Assembly (NCBI RefSeq): GCF_900105335.1
Contig: NZ_LT629770.1
Span: forward strand, 2,418,001 to 2,482,000
Direction of reading: 5' to 3'
Source of the DNA: Microbacterium paraoxydans
Lineage (GTDB): Bacteria; Actinomycetota; Actinomycetes; Actinomycetales; Microbacteriaceae
DNA length: 64,000 nucleotides
Position numbers and translations under genes: made by a program. Below the pieces are notes generated by a model that saw only the letters and a program-made list of their open reading frames with translations, did no database searches and had not been told where the DNA came from. Positions 8,935 to 17,800 of the stretch are shown one piece after another (within the stretch, counting starts at the first letter, position 1; each line of letters begins with the position of its first letter).

Positions 8935-10407
8935 ATGTGCGGCATCGTCGGAATGGTGGGCTCTGCCCCGGTCAATCAGGACATCTACGACGCCCTCCTG
9001 CTGCTGCAGCATCGCGGGCAGGACGCGACGGGCATCGCCACCGCCGAGGCGAACGGCGTCATGCACAACGCCAAGGCCCAGGGGATGGTGCGCGAGGCGT
9101 TCCGCACCCGCGACATGCGCGGACTGCTGGGCAACGTCGGTCTCGGCCACGTCCGCTACGCCACCAAGGGCACCGCGTCCAGTGAAGAGGAGATGCAGCC
9201 GTTCTATGTGAACGCGCCCTACGGCATCATCCTCATCCACAACGGCAACCTCACGAACACGCGTGAGCTCGCCGCCGACATGGCGCAGCGCGACCGCCGG
9301 CACCTGAACTCGTCGAGCGACACCGAGCTGCTGCTCAACGTGCTCGCCGGTGAGCTGCAGGCCACGACCTCCACGGTCGACCTCGACCCGGACCGGATCT
9401 TCGAGGCCGTCGCCCGCACGCATGACCGCATCGAGGGCGCGTACGCGGTGATCGCCGTCATCGCCAACTACGGCCTGCTCGCGTTCCGCGATCCGTTCGG
9501 CATCCGTCCGCTGATCCTGGGCCGCCGCCCGTCCACGGTCCCCGGAGCCGAGGGCAAGGACGAGTGGGTCGTGGCGAGCGAGTCCCTCGTGCTGGAGAAC
9601 GGCGACTACGAGGTCGTGCGCGAGGTCGAGCCCGGCGAGGCCGTGTTCATCACGAACGAGGGCGAGCTGTTCACGAAGCAGTGCGCCACCGAGACGCACC
9701 TCGCGCCCTGCGCCTTCGAGTACGTCTACCTCGCTCGTCCGGACTCCGTCATGAACGGCATCTCGGTGTACGAGTCCCGCCTGCGGATGGGCGACAAGCT
9801 CGCCGACACGATCGCGAAGCACGTCCCGATGGACAAGATCGACGTGGTCATGCCGATCCCCGACTCGTCCCGTCCCGCGGCCATGGAGGTCGCCCGCAAG
9901 CTCGGCATCGAGTACCGCGAGGGCTTCTACAAGAACCGCTACGTCGGCCGCACCTTCATCATGCCGGGGCAGGCGGTGCGCAAGAAGAGCGTCCGTCAGA
10001 AGCTCAACGCCATGTCGACGGAGTTCCAGGGCAAGAACGTGCTGCTGATCGACGACTCCATCGTGCGGGGCACCACCTCGAAGGAGATCATCCAGATGGC
10101 CCGGGATGCCGGAGCCGCCTCGGTGACCTTCGCCTCCGCCGCCCCGCCCGTCCGACACCCGCACGTGTACGGCATCAACATGCCCTCGCGGCACGAGCTC
10201 ATCGCCCACGGCCGCACGATCCCCGAGATCGCGGAGGAGCTGGGCTGCGACCACCTCGTGTACCAGGAGGTCGACGACCTGAAGGCCGCGATCACCGAGG
10301 GTTCCGTACTGGAAGACCTCGACATGAGCTGCTTCGACGGCCGCTACGTCACCGGCACCGTCACCGACGAGTACCTCGCCTGGGTGGAGGGGTCGCAGAC
10401 CTCTTGA
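8935..10407 (+). CDS. purF: Amidophosphoribosyltransferase
   Basis: 490 residues. It catalyses the first committed step of purine synthesis: PRPP plus glutamine gives 5-phosphoribosylamine. The protein begins MCGIVGMVG, so Cys2 becomes the N-terminal nucleophile of the class II glutamine amidotransferase domain without a long propeptide. Other motifs are LQHRGQDATGI, GHVRYATKG, HNGNLTNTREL and the PRPP-binding LLIDDSIVRGTTSKEI in the C-terminal phosphoribosyltransferase domain. The order purM-purF is the reverse of mycobacteria. The stop overlaps the next ATG by one base. Confidence 0.97.
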   Translation: MCGIVGMVGSAPVNQDIYDALLLLQHRGQDATGIATAEANGVMHNAKAQGMVREAFRTRDMRGLLGNVGLGHVRYATKGTASSEEEMQPFYVNAPYGIILIHNGNLTNTRELAADMAQRDRRHLNSSSDTELLLNVLAGELQATTSTVDLDPDRIFEAVARTHDRIEGAYAVIAVIANYGLLAFRDPFGIRPLILGRRPSTVPGAEGKDEWVVASESLVLENGDYEVVREVEPGEAVFITNEGELFTKQCATETHLAPCAFEYVYLARPDSVMNGISVYESRLRMGDKLADTIAKHVPMDKIDVVMPIPDSSRPAAMEVARKLGIEYREGFYKNRYVGRTFIMPGQAVRKKSVRQKLNAMSTEFQGKNVLLIDDSIVRGTTSKEIIQMARDAGAASVTFASAAPPVRHPHVYGINMPSRHELIAHGRTIPEIAEELGCDHLVYQEVDDLKAAITEGSVLEDLDMSCFDGRYVTGTVTDEYLAWVEGSQTS

Positions 10408-11729
10408 TGTCCGGGTCCCTGAGCTCGCCGCAGGGCCGACCCCTCTGGCAGGGGCGCGCCCTCGCGTTGATCGGGATCGTGCTGGTCGCGTTCTCGCTGC
10501 GGTCGGCCGTCGCCTCGCTCTCTCCGGTCCTCGACCACGTCGCCCAGGACTTCCCGGTGGCCCCCGTGATCGTGGGGCTGATCGGTGCGGCTCCACCCGT
10601 CTGCTTCGCGCTGTTCGGGCTGCTGACCCCGCTGTTCGAGCGCCGGTTCGGGCTGGAGCGGATGGCAGTGGTGGCCATCGTGCTGATGGCGGCGGGCATG
10701 CTGCTGCGCGGCCTCGCCCCCGACTCGTGGAGTCTGCTCGCCGCGACCGCGGTCGTGTTCGCCGGCGTGGGGTCGGGCAACGTCCTGCTGCCACCGCTGG
10801 TCAAGAAGTACTTCGCCGACCGGCTCGGCGTCATGATGACCGCGTACTCCACGACGCTCGCGGTCTCGACCTTCCTCCCGCCGCTGGTCGCCGTCCCCGT
10901 CGCCGACTCGCTCGGCTGGCGGATCTCGCTCGGCATGTGGGGCGTGGTGGCCGCCCTCGCGCTCGTGCCCTGGGTGACGCTGCTGGTGCGCTCCCGCGGC
11001 GACGAGCGCGCGGTGCCGACGGAACTCCTGGTTCCTGACCCCACCGACGGCGTGGACGATGTGCGCGACGCGGTCGCCGCCTCGACCGGGCCGATCACGA
11101 CGCAGTCGGCGAACCCCCGCGTCTTCGGCCGGCTCTGGCGGCTGCCGTTGGCGTGGGCGCTCGCCCTCGTGTTCGGCACGTCGTCGACCATGGCCTATGT
11201 CGCCTTCGCCTGGCTGCCCACCATCCTCGTCGACCTCGGTGGCGTGACCCCGGCGACCGCCGGCTTCCTGCTCTCGCTGTTCGCTCTCGTCGGGCTGCCC
11301 TGCTCCATGCTCGTGCCGGTGCTCGTCGTGCGGTTCCAGGCCACCCGCCCGCTCTTCTTCGTGGCCGTGGTCGCCGGTCTCGTCGGGCTCGGCGGCCTGC
11401 TGCTCTTCCCGACCGTCGCGCTGCCGCTGTGGGTCGCGATCTTCGGGCTCACCGCGATCATGTTCCCGCTGAGCCTCGTGCTCCTGAGCATCCGCGCCCG
11501 TACGCCGGAGAGCGCCGTCGCCCTCAGCGGCTTCGTGCAGAGCATCGGCTACGCGATCGCGGCGGTGTTCCCGCTCCTCGTCGGGCTCCTCCACGACACC
11601 AGCGGAGGGTGGCAGGTGCCGCTTCTCGTGGTGGCCGGGGTGCTGGTCGTCTCGGTGCCGGCGGGGATCATCGCGGGTCGCCGCCGCACGATCGAGGACG
11701 AGTGGGAGCGCCGCCACGGCCGCTGGTGA
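10407..11729 (+). CDS. MFS transporter, CynX/NimT-like
   Basis: A 440-residue protein with about 12 membrane helices in two sixes, separated by a polar loop (RSRGDERAVPTELLVPDPTD...). The first helices contain VAFSLRSAVASLSPVL, a version of the R.a...l.P.L signature of the CynX/NimT branch (cyanate/nitroimidazole exporters). The substrate is unknown. It overlaps purF by one base (TGATG), so it is cotranscribed with the purine genes and could export purines or analogues, but only position supports that. It converges on the LacI gene with nine bases between stops. Confidence 0.85.
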   Translation: MSGSLSSPQGRPLWQGRALALIGIVLVAFSLRSAVASLSPVLDHVAQDFPVAPVIVGLIGAAPPVCFALFGLLTPLFERRFGLERMAVVAIVLMAAGMLLRGLAPDSWSLLAATAVVFAGVGSGNVLLPPLVKKYFADRLGVMMTAYSTTLAVSTFLPPLVAVPVADSLGWRISLGMWGVVAALALVPWVTLLVRSRGDERAVPTELLVPDPTDGVDDVRDAVAASTGPITTQSANPRVFGRLWRLPLAWALALVFGTSSTMAYVAFAWLPTILVDLGGVTPATAGFLLSLFALVGLPCSMLVPVLVVRFQATRPLFFVAVVAGLVGLGGLLLFPTVALPLWVAIFGLTAIMFPLSLVLLSIRARTPESAVALSGFVQSIGYAIAAVFPLLVGLLHDTSGGWQVPLLVVAGVLVVSVPAGIIAGRRRTIEDEWERRHGRW

Positions 11730-11738
11730 CGATCGCCG

Positions 11739-12773
11739 TCAGCGCGCGACCCGCGGTGGGGCGGTCGAAGAGCGCACGATGAGCTGCGGGTCGGTGGAGG
11801 GCATCTCGCCGACCGGGTCGTGGCCCTCGATCTGGGTGATGAGCCGTAGCGCGGCGGCGCGGCCCATGGCCTCGAACGGCTGACGGACGGTGGTCAGGGC
11901 GGGGGAGGCGTAGGCGGCGAGGGCGATGTCGTCGACACTCACGACGGAGATGTCCTCCGGCACGCTGCGCCCCGCCTCGTGCAGGGCGCGGATGAGGCCG
12001 AACGCCATCTCGTCGCTGCTGACGAAGACCGCGGTCGCCTCGGGGATCGCGGCGATCGTGCGGCCTGCCCGGTACCCGGACTCCGGGGTCCAGTCCGCCG
12101 GGATCACGGGCGGCGGGACGATGCCGCGCTCGCGGAGCGTCTGCTCCCAGGCCTCGCTGCGCTGCTGCGTCTCCGTCCAGTAGTCGTCGCCGGAGACATG
12201 CCACACGGTCTCGTGGCCGAGGTCGAGGAGATGCTCCACGGCGAGGCGGGCGATCGCGCGCTGGTCGACCGCGAGCGGGGCGTCCTCCTCGAGGGAGGTG
12301 CGCTCACTCCGGGTGGCGGGCGTCCGTTCGGTACGCGCCCGCATCGCCGGCGTGTCCAGGGCGATCGGAACACCGAGGATGATGCCCTCCGCGCCCTGCC
12401 GCTCCAGGCGATCGAAGGCCTCGAGGAACGCGTCGTCCGAGGCGTGGTCGGCCACCGCCGCCGTGGTCACGGTGTAGCCGTTCGCCGCCGCGGCTTGCTG
12501 GATGCCGACGCCGAGCGCGGCGGAGGAGTAGCGATCGGTCGAGACCACGATCACGCCGAGCACACGGGTGCGGCCCGAGGCGAGCGACGCGGCGGCGGCG
12601 TGCACCCGGTAGCCGAGTTCCTCGACCGCGGCGAGAACCCGTCGTGCGGTCTCCGGGCGGACGTTGTCCTGTCCCGACATCACGCGCGAGACGGTCTGGG
12701 TGGAGACGCCGGCGAGGCGGGCGACGTCGACCTGGCTGGGGGCGCGGTCGTCTTTCGGACGGCGAGGGGACAT
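11739..12773 (-). CDS. LacI-family repressor of the O-glycan locus
   Basis: 344 residues. The N-terminal helix-turn-helix is QVDVARLAGVSTQTVSRVMS with the hinge helix AAASLASGRTRVLG. A periplasmic-binding-protein-like sensor domain follows, with GVIVVSTDRYSSAALG and VSVDDIALAAYASPALTTVR. It is divergent from the GH35 gene. It is the only LacI gene beside four copies of one operator (12836, 14721, 14777, 23741), so it is the likely repressor, induced by an imported galactosyl-GalNAc product. The ATG at 12773 is preceded by TACCAT six bases upstream (leaderless), which favours it over an in-frame ATG further upstream. Confidence 0.85.
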   Translation of the reverse strand: MSPRRPKDDRAPSQVDVARLAGVSTQTVSRVMSGQDNVRPETARRVLAAVEELGYRVHAAAASLASGRTRVLGVIVVSTDRYSSAALGVGIQQAAAANGYTVTTAAVADHASDDAFLEAFDRLERQGAEGIILGVPIALDTPAMRARTERTPATRSERTSLEEDAPLAVDQRAIARLAVEHLLDLGHETVWHVSGDDYWTETQQRSEAWEQTLRERGIVPPPVIPADWTPESGYRAGRTIAAIPEATAVFVSSDEMAFGLIRALHEAGRSVPEDISVVSVDDIALAAYASPALTTVRQPFEAMGRAAALRLITQIEGHDPVGEMPSTDPQLIVRSSTAPPRVAR

Positions 12774-12779
12774 GCCCCA

Positions 12780-12785
12780 ATGGTA
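12780..12785 (-). promoter_or_regulatory. -10 element of leaderless lacI-type promoter
   Basis: Minus-strand TACCAT lies six bases before the ATG at 12773. It is about 50 bp from the operator at 12836, so the repressor may also control itself. Confidence 0.45.
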
Positions 12786-12830
12786 GCGATCCATCGGCGG
12801 AAAACCAGGGAGCGCGGACATCGGCGATGC

Positions 12831-12849
12831 GATAATGTGAACGCAAACA
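12831..12849 (+). promoter_or_regulatory. GH35 promoter -10 with overlapping LacI operator
   Basis: The -10 box GATAAT (12831-12836) runs directly into TGTGAACGCAAACA (12836-12849), a copy of the 14-bp near-palindrome TGTNNGCGCNNACA with one changed core base. A repressor bound here would cover the transcription start. The GH35 ATG lies 18 bases downstream. Confidence 0.7.
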
Positions 12850-12866
12850 ATTCAGCTGGGAGTGCA

Positions 12867-14684
12867 ATGTCCGACCTTCTCGCCGCGGCTTCCGACGGCT
12901 TCTCCACCGCCGTCGCCGCGCCGACAGACGCCGCTGCCCCCGGCGCCCCCGCCCTGTCCTGGCGCGACGGGGAGATCCTCCGCGACGGTGCGCCGCACCG
13001 CATCCTGTCGGGCTCGATCCACTATTTCCGCGTGCACCCGGACCAGTGGGAGGACCGCCTGCGCCGGCTCGCCGCGATGGGCGCGAACACGGTCGACACC
13101 TACGTCGCCTGGAACTTCCACGAGCGGGTCGAGGGGGACATCCGTTTCGACGGCTGGCGGGACGTCGAGCGCTTCGTGCGGCTGGCCGGCGAGGTCGGCC
13201 TCGACGTCTTCCTCCGGCCGAGCCCCTATATCTGCGCGGAGTGGTCGAACGGCGGGCTGCCCTTCTGGCTCACCGGCCGGGTCTCGGCCCTGCGCACGAG
13301 CGATCCCGCATTCCTCGCCGCCGTCGACGCCTGGTACGACGCGCTGCTCCCGCGGCTCGTGCCCCTGCAGGCGGCGTACGGCGGGCCGATCGTGGCGATC
13401 CAGGTCGAGAACGAGTACGGATCGTTCGGCAGCGACGCCGCCTACCTCGCCCACCTCCGTGACGGACTCCGGCGACGGGGCATGGTGGAGATGCTGACGA
13501 CGGCGGACGGGATCACCCCGGACATGATCGCGCACGGGAGCGTGCCGGGCGCGATGACGACGTTCACGTTCGGCACCGGGGTGCCGGTGGCGGCCTCGCT
13601 GCGTCGGCACGGGGAGGCGCTCATGTGCAGCGAGCTCTGGGGCGGCTGGTTCGACCACTGGGGGGAGCGGCACCATGTGCGGTCGGCGGACAGCATGGGC
13701 GGGACGATCCGCGACCTCCTCGACGAGGGCGGCTCGGTCAGCCTCTACATGGCGCACGGGGGCACCAACTTCGGCCTGTGGAACGGCGCGAACCACGACC
13801 TCGTGCTGCAGCCCACGGTGACGAGCTACGACTCCGACGCCCCGATCGGCGAGGACGGCACGCTCGGGGAGAAGTTCCATGCGCTTCGCGCGCTCTTCGC
13901 TCCCTTCCACGCGGACGCGCTGCCGCCGGTCCCCGACCAGCCGCGGCGGCAGTCCGCGGCCTCCGCGCCTCTGGAGCCGCGGGCGGGTCTGCTCGACGTG
14001 GTCCGGGCGACCCCTGCGGCGGGCGCGCTCTCGCCCCGTCCACTCACCTTCGAGCAGCTCGGGGCGGAGGACGGTCTCGTGGCCTATGAGGCCGACGTGT
14101 CGTTCCCCGAGGAGGCGACACTGACCATCGACGGCCTGCATGATCGCGCGGTCGTCTTCCTCGACGACCGCCGCCTCGGTGTGCTCGAACGGGACGGCGA
14201 GACGTCTCTCGCTCTGCCCGTGGACGGCGGCTCCGGTCGGCTGACGCTCGTCGTCGAGAGCCTCGGACGCATCAACTACGGGCCGTACACCGGCGAGGGC
14301 AAGGGCATCATGCGCGGGGTGATGATCGGCCGCCGCCTTGTGAACGGCTGGACGCATCGCCTCCTGCCGCAGACGGCACCGGCGGCGGACGCCGCCGGGT
14401 CGGGCGTAGCGGACGGCCTCGCCGTCGCCGGGTTCGATGTCGATGAACCGCTGGACGCGTGGCTCGCCTTCCCCGGTGGCGGCAAGGGCATGGTGTGGCT
14501 GAACGGATTCCTGCTCGGACGTTACTGGAGCGTGGGGCCGCAGGAGACGCTCTACGCCCCCGCGCCGCTGTGGCGCGCCGGGCGCAACGAGATCGTGGTG
14601 CTCGACACCGACGGCCTCGGGGCGACGGTGGAGATCCGGGAGGCGCCGTCCTTCGGGGAGACCGAGGAGTTCATCGGCTCCTGA
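12867..14684 (+). CDS. Family GH35 beta-galactosidase, cytoplasmic
   Basis: A 605-residue retaining beta-galactosidase. The GH35 barrel shows LSGSIHYFRVHPDQWEDRL, GANTVDTYVAWNFHE, FLRPSPYICAEWSNGGLP and the acid/base NEYGSFG (Glu183). The nucleophile is in SELWGGWFDHWG (Glu256). C-terminal beta-sandwich domains contain GRINYGPY and KGMVWLNGFLLGRYW. There is no signal peptide, so it acts on an imported sugar. Some bacterial GH35 enzymes such as pneumococcal BgaC prefer beta-1,3-linked galactose, which would fit Gal-beta-1,3-GalNAc released by the neighbouring GH101, but linkage preference is inferred. The start has GGGAG seven bases upstream. It is under the LacI operator at 12836. Confidence 0.93.
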   Translation: MSDLLAAASDGFSTAVAAPTDAAAPGAPALSWRDGEILRDGAPHRILSGSIHYFRVHPDQWEDRLRRLAAMGANTVDTYVAWNFHERVEGDIRFDGWRDVERFVRLAGEVGLDVFLRPSPYICAEWSNGGLPFWLTGRVSALRTSDPAFLAAVDAWYDALLPRLVPLQAAYGGPIVAIQVENEYGSFGSDAAYLAHLRDGLRRRGMVEMLTTADGITPDMIAHGSVPGAMTTFTFGTGVPVAASLRRHGEALMCSELWGGWFDHWGERHHVRSADSMGGTIRDLLDEGGSVSLYMAHGGTNFGLWNGANHDLVLQPTVTSYDSDAPIGEDGTLGEKFHALRALFAPFHADALPPVPDQPRRQSAASAPLEPRAGLLDVVRATPAAGALSPRPLTFEQLGAEDGLVAYEADVSFPEEATLTIDGLHDRAVVFLDDRRLGVLERDGETSLALPVDGGSGRLTLVVESLGRINYGPYTGEGKGIMRGVMIGRRLVNGWTHRLLPQTAPAADAAGSGVADGLAVAGFDVDEPLDAWLAFPGGGKGMVWLNGFLLGRYWSVGPQETLYAPAPLWRAGRNEIVVLDTDGLGATVEIREAPSFGETEEFIGS

Positions 14685-14720
14685 GCCGCACACGGGCCGC
14701 GGGTGGTGACCTTCGGCCAA

Positions 14721-14734
14721 TGTTTGCGCATACT
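14721..14734 (+). promoter_or_regulatory. LacI operator, upstream copy for GH101
   Basis: TGTTTGCGCATACT is an imperfect copy of the locus operator. It lies upstream of the GH101 -35 box and 56 bp from a second copy at 14777. That is roughly five helical turns, a spacing that would allow looping between two bound repressors. Confidence 0.6.
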
Positions 14735-14747
14735 TCGCGCTCGACGC

Positions 14748-14790
14748 TTGTCTTAAGCCACCGCGTCGCTCTACGGTGATAGCGCAAACA
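14748..14790 (+). promoter_or_regulatory. GH101 promoter with LacI operator at the start site
   Basis: TTGTCT (14748-14753) and TACGGT (14772-14777) are 18 bases apart. The operator TGATAGCGCAAACA (14777-14790) begins at the last base of the -10 box. The leader to the GTG at 14870 is about 85 bases and contains no clear terminator. Confidence 0.6.
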
Positions 14791-14869
14791 TGGGTTTCGA
14801 TCCATGATCCACCTGCGGCGCATCGGGGCGTCCTTTCCTCCGGCCGTCGCACCGTTCGAGAGGCAAGAC

Positions 14870-17800
14870 GTGTCGACATCTTCCCGACCGCCGCGCACCG
14901 CCGTCGCCGTCAGCTCCCTGCTGGCGACGGCCCTCGCGCTCGGCGGAGCGCTCCTCCCCGCGACCGCGGCGCAGGCCGCCGATCTCGTCCCCGTCCCGCA
15001 CGCGGACTACCGACTGCACGCGGTGTCCAGCGAAGCCGATCCGTATCCGGCGCCGCCTTCGCTCGACGGCACGGCTCTCGGTGCCTTCGACGGCGACTAC
15101 GCGACGCAGTGGACGTCGAGGTACTCGGCCAACGCCCCTTTCCCGCACTGGATCTCCCTCGATCTGCAGCGGTCCCTCTCGGTGAAGGCGCTGGACTATT
15201 CGGTCAAGCGCGGGCAGAGCGTCGCGGCGAAGACCGTCGAGGTGTACGTCACGGACGACGCGGACGCCGCGCGCACCTCGCCGGCCGACGGGGGATGGGG
15301 CGCCGCCGCGGCGGCCGCGACGCTGCACGCGCCCACCGCGAACGACGAGAAGCAGCGCATCACTCTGGACACCGCGAAGGACGGCCGGTACGTCGCCCTC
15401 CTCATCATCGATGCGCAGGGCACCACGGGCGGCGGCGCCGGCGAGATCCAGGTGCTCTCCGACGAGGAGCTCCCGCCGATCGTGACCGAGCCGGAGACGC
15501 CGGAGCAGCCGGAGCCCGGGGACACCGTCGAGATCGCCGCGGGCGGCACCACGGCCACCGTCTCCTCCGCGTTCCCGCAGATCCTCGGCTACCGCGTGGG
15601 CGATGAGCGCCTCGGCGGGCAGAAGGGCTCCCCGCGCACCTGGGCGGTCAACGGCACCGCCTATGCGTCGACCACCACCTCCACGGCGACGGCGACCGGC
15701 GTCGACTACGTCTCGACCCTGACCGGCATCGACGTCACGGTGCGCAGCAGCATCCGGGTCGCCGCGAACGGCACGGTCGAGTTCGCTGTCACCGGAGTCG
15801 ACGGCTCCACCGCGGTGAACACCCTGGGGCTCCCCGAGAACGCCTTCCTCTCCGCGACGGCCGCGGACGGCGCCGTCCTCGACCGCACCGTCATCAGCCC
15901 GAACAGCACCACGAACGCCGACGAGCACATCGCGGTGGGCGCGACGACGGCCACCGGCACGAAGGGCGCGGCCTTCGCGTTCCTCGGCCACGGGACCCTC
16001 GCCGGCAGCGTGATCACGAACGCGACGACGCAGGCCTCCGGCGGCACCGCCTCGTGGAACACCCGGCTCACGACGCGGGTGACCGCGGTCGACGGCCGGA
16101 CCGCGGAGATCGGCTCGAACACCTGGCTCATCCATCCGACCACCGCCGTCGACAGCCGGGTGACGACCTACGCCCTGCCGAAGGTCACGGTGCTCCTCAC
16201 CGCCGACCGCAACGGCGACGAGACCGTGGACTGGCAGGACGCCGCGATCCGCTACCGCGAGGTCGATGCCCCGCGCCTCGGTGCCGACCGGGTGGCCGAC
16301 CGCGTGGTCAGCCGCATCCCGTTCAACTTCGCCTCGAGCGCCACGAACTACTTCGACCTCGTGCTCGACAACACCAAGCGCATCGCGAACCAGACCGACG
16401 GCCTCGGGCAGTGGGTGCTCAACAAGGGCTTCGGCAGCGAGGGACACGACTCCGCGAACACCGACTACGGCGGGAACTACAACGAGCGTGCGGGCGGCCT
16501 CGCCGACCTCAACCGCCTCGTCGACGAGGGGGCGAAGCTCAACGCCGACATGAGCGTGCACGTCAACGCCACGGAGATCTACCCGCAGGCGGACGCGTTC
16601 GACGCGGCGATCCTCGACGGCACCCCGCCCTACAAGCCGGGCTGGAACTGGCTCGACCAGTCGTACTACATCAATCAGCAGACCGACCTCGGCACGGGAC
16701 GCGTGCTCGACCGCTTCCAGCAGCTGCGGGACGAGGTGCCCGGGCTCAGCGGCGTCTACATCGACGTGTACTACTCCAACGGCTGGGTGGCCGAGGAGCT
16801 CGCGGACGAGCTGAACGCCATGGACCTCGAGGTCGCGACCGAGTGGGGCGACAAGTTCGTCGACAGCACGGTCTGGTCGCACTGGCCGAACGACCTCGCC
16901 TATGGCGGCAAGGACAACAAGGGCATCAACTCCACCATGGTGCGGTTCATCCAGAACGCGCAGGCGGACGTCTGGAACGACGACGTCCTGCTCGGCCAGC
17001 AGCGTCTCGTCGATGCCGAGGGCTGGGTGGGCAACCGCAACTGGGACGGCTTCATCGGCAACATCTGGTCGCAGAGCCTGCCGACGAAGTTCCTGCAGCA
17101 CTTCGACCTGCAGACGTACGAGGCGGGGGTCGAGGCGACCTTCACCGATGACGTGGCGGTCCGGCTCGACGGCGGCACGCGGGTCGTCACGATGGACGGC
17201 GCGACCGTCCTGCGGGGCGACTCCTACCTGCTGCCGTGGCAGTCGCTGGAATCGAGCGCCGAGTCGGGTTCGCCCGTCGACGCGGACAAGATGTACTTCT
17301 TCACGGCCTCCGGCGGCGAGAAGACGTTCGGTCTCACGGACGGCTTCCGCGGGAACACGACTTTCGACGTGTTCGCGCTCGGCGACCAGGGCCGCGAGAA
17401 GGTGCGCACCGTCACCGCGGTCGACGGGAAGCTGACGCTGTCCGGTGAGAAGGGGACGGCCTACGTCGTCGTGCCCCAGGGCGGGGCGCAGCGGGCGCCG
17501 ATTGAGTATCACGACGCGGGCCTGACCGATCCCGGGTTCAACTCGGGCGCGCTCGACGGGTGGAACCCCCGGGGCGACGTGACCATCGAGCGCACGGACC
17601 TCGGGGCGGCGAAGAACGCCTCGCGGGGCGACAACATCGCGGTGTTCGGCTCGTCCGCCTCCGCGATCTCGCAGACCGTCACCGGCCTCACCCCCGGGGA
17701 GCGCTACGCGTTCTCCGCGCAGGTGCAGATCGATCCGACGGCCACGCGGGACGTGAGCCTCGCGGTCGACACCGGGGGCGGCGTCGTGAGCCGCACCTGG

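Noticed and set aside
7717..10794. A 1,025-codon minus-strand frame opposite purM and purF
   Set aside because: purM and purF carry all catalytic motifs on the plus strand. The antisense reading has none.
12862..13497. An alternative plus-strand frame starting five bases before the GH35 ATG
   Set aside because: Its translation is Ser/Arg/Pro-rich noise. The GH35 frame has complete catalytic motifs and the better-spaced ribosome site.
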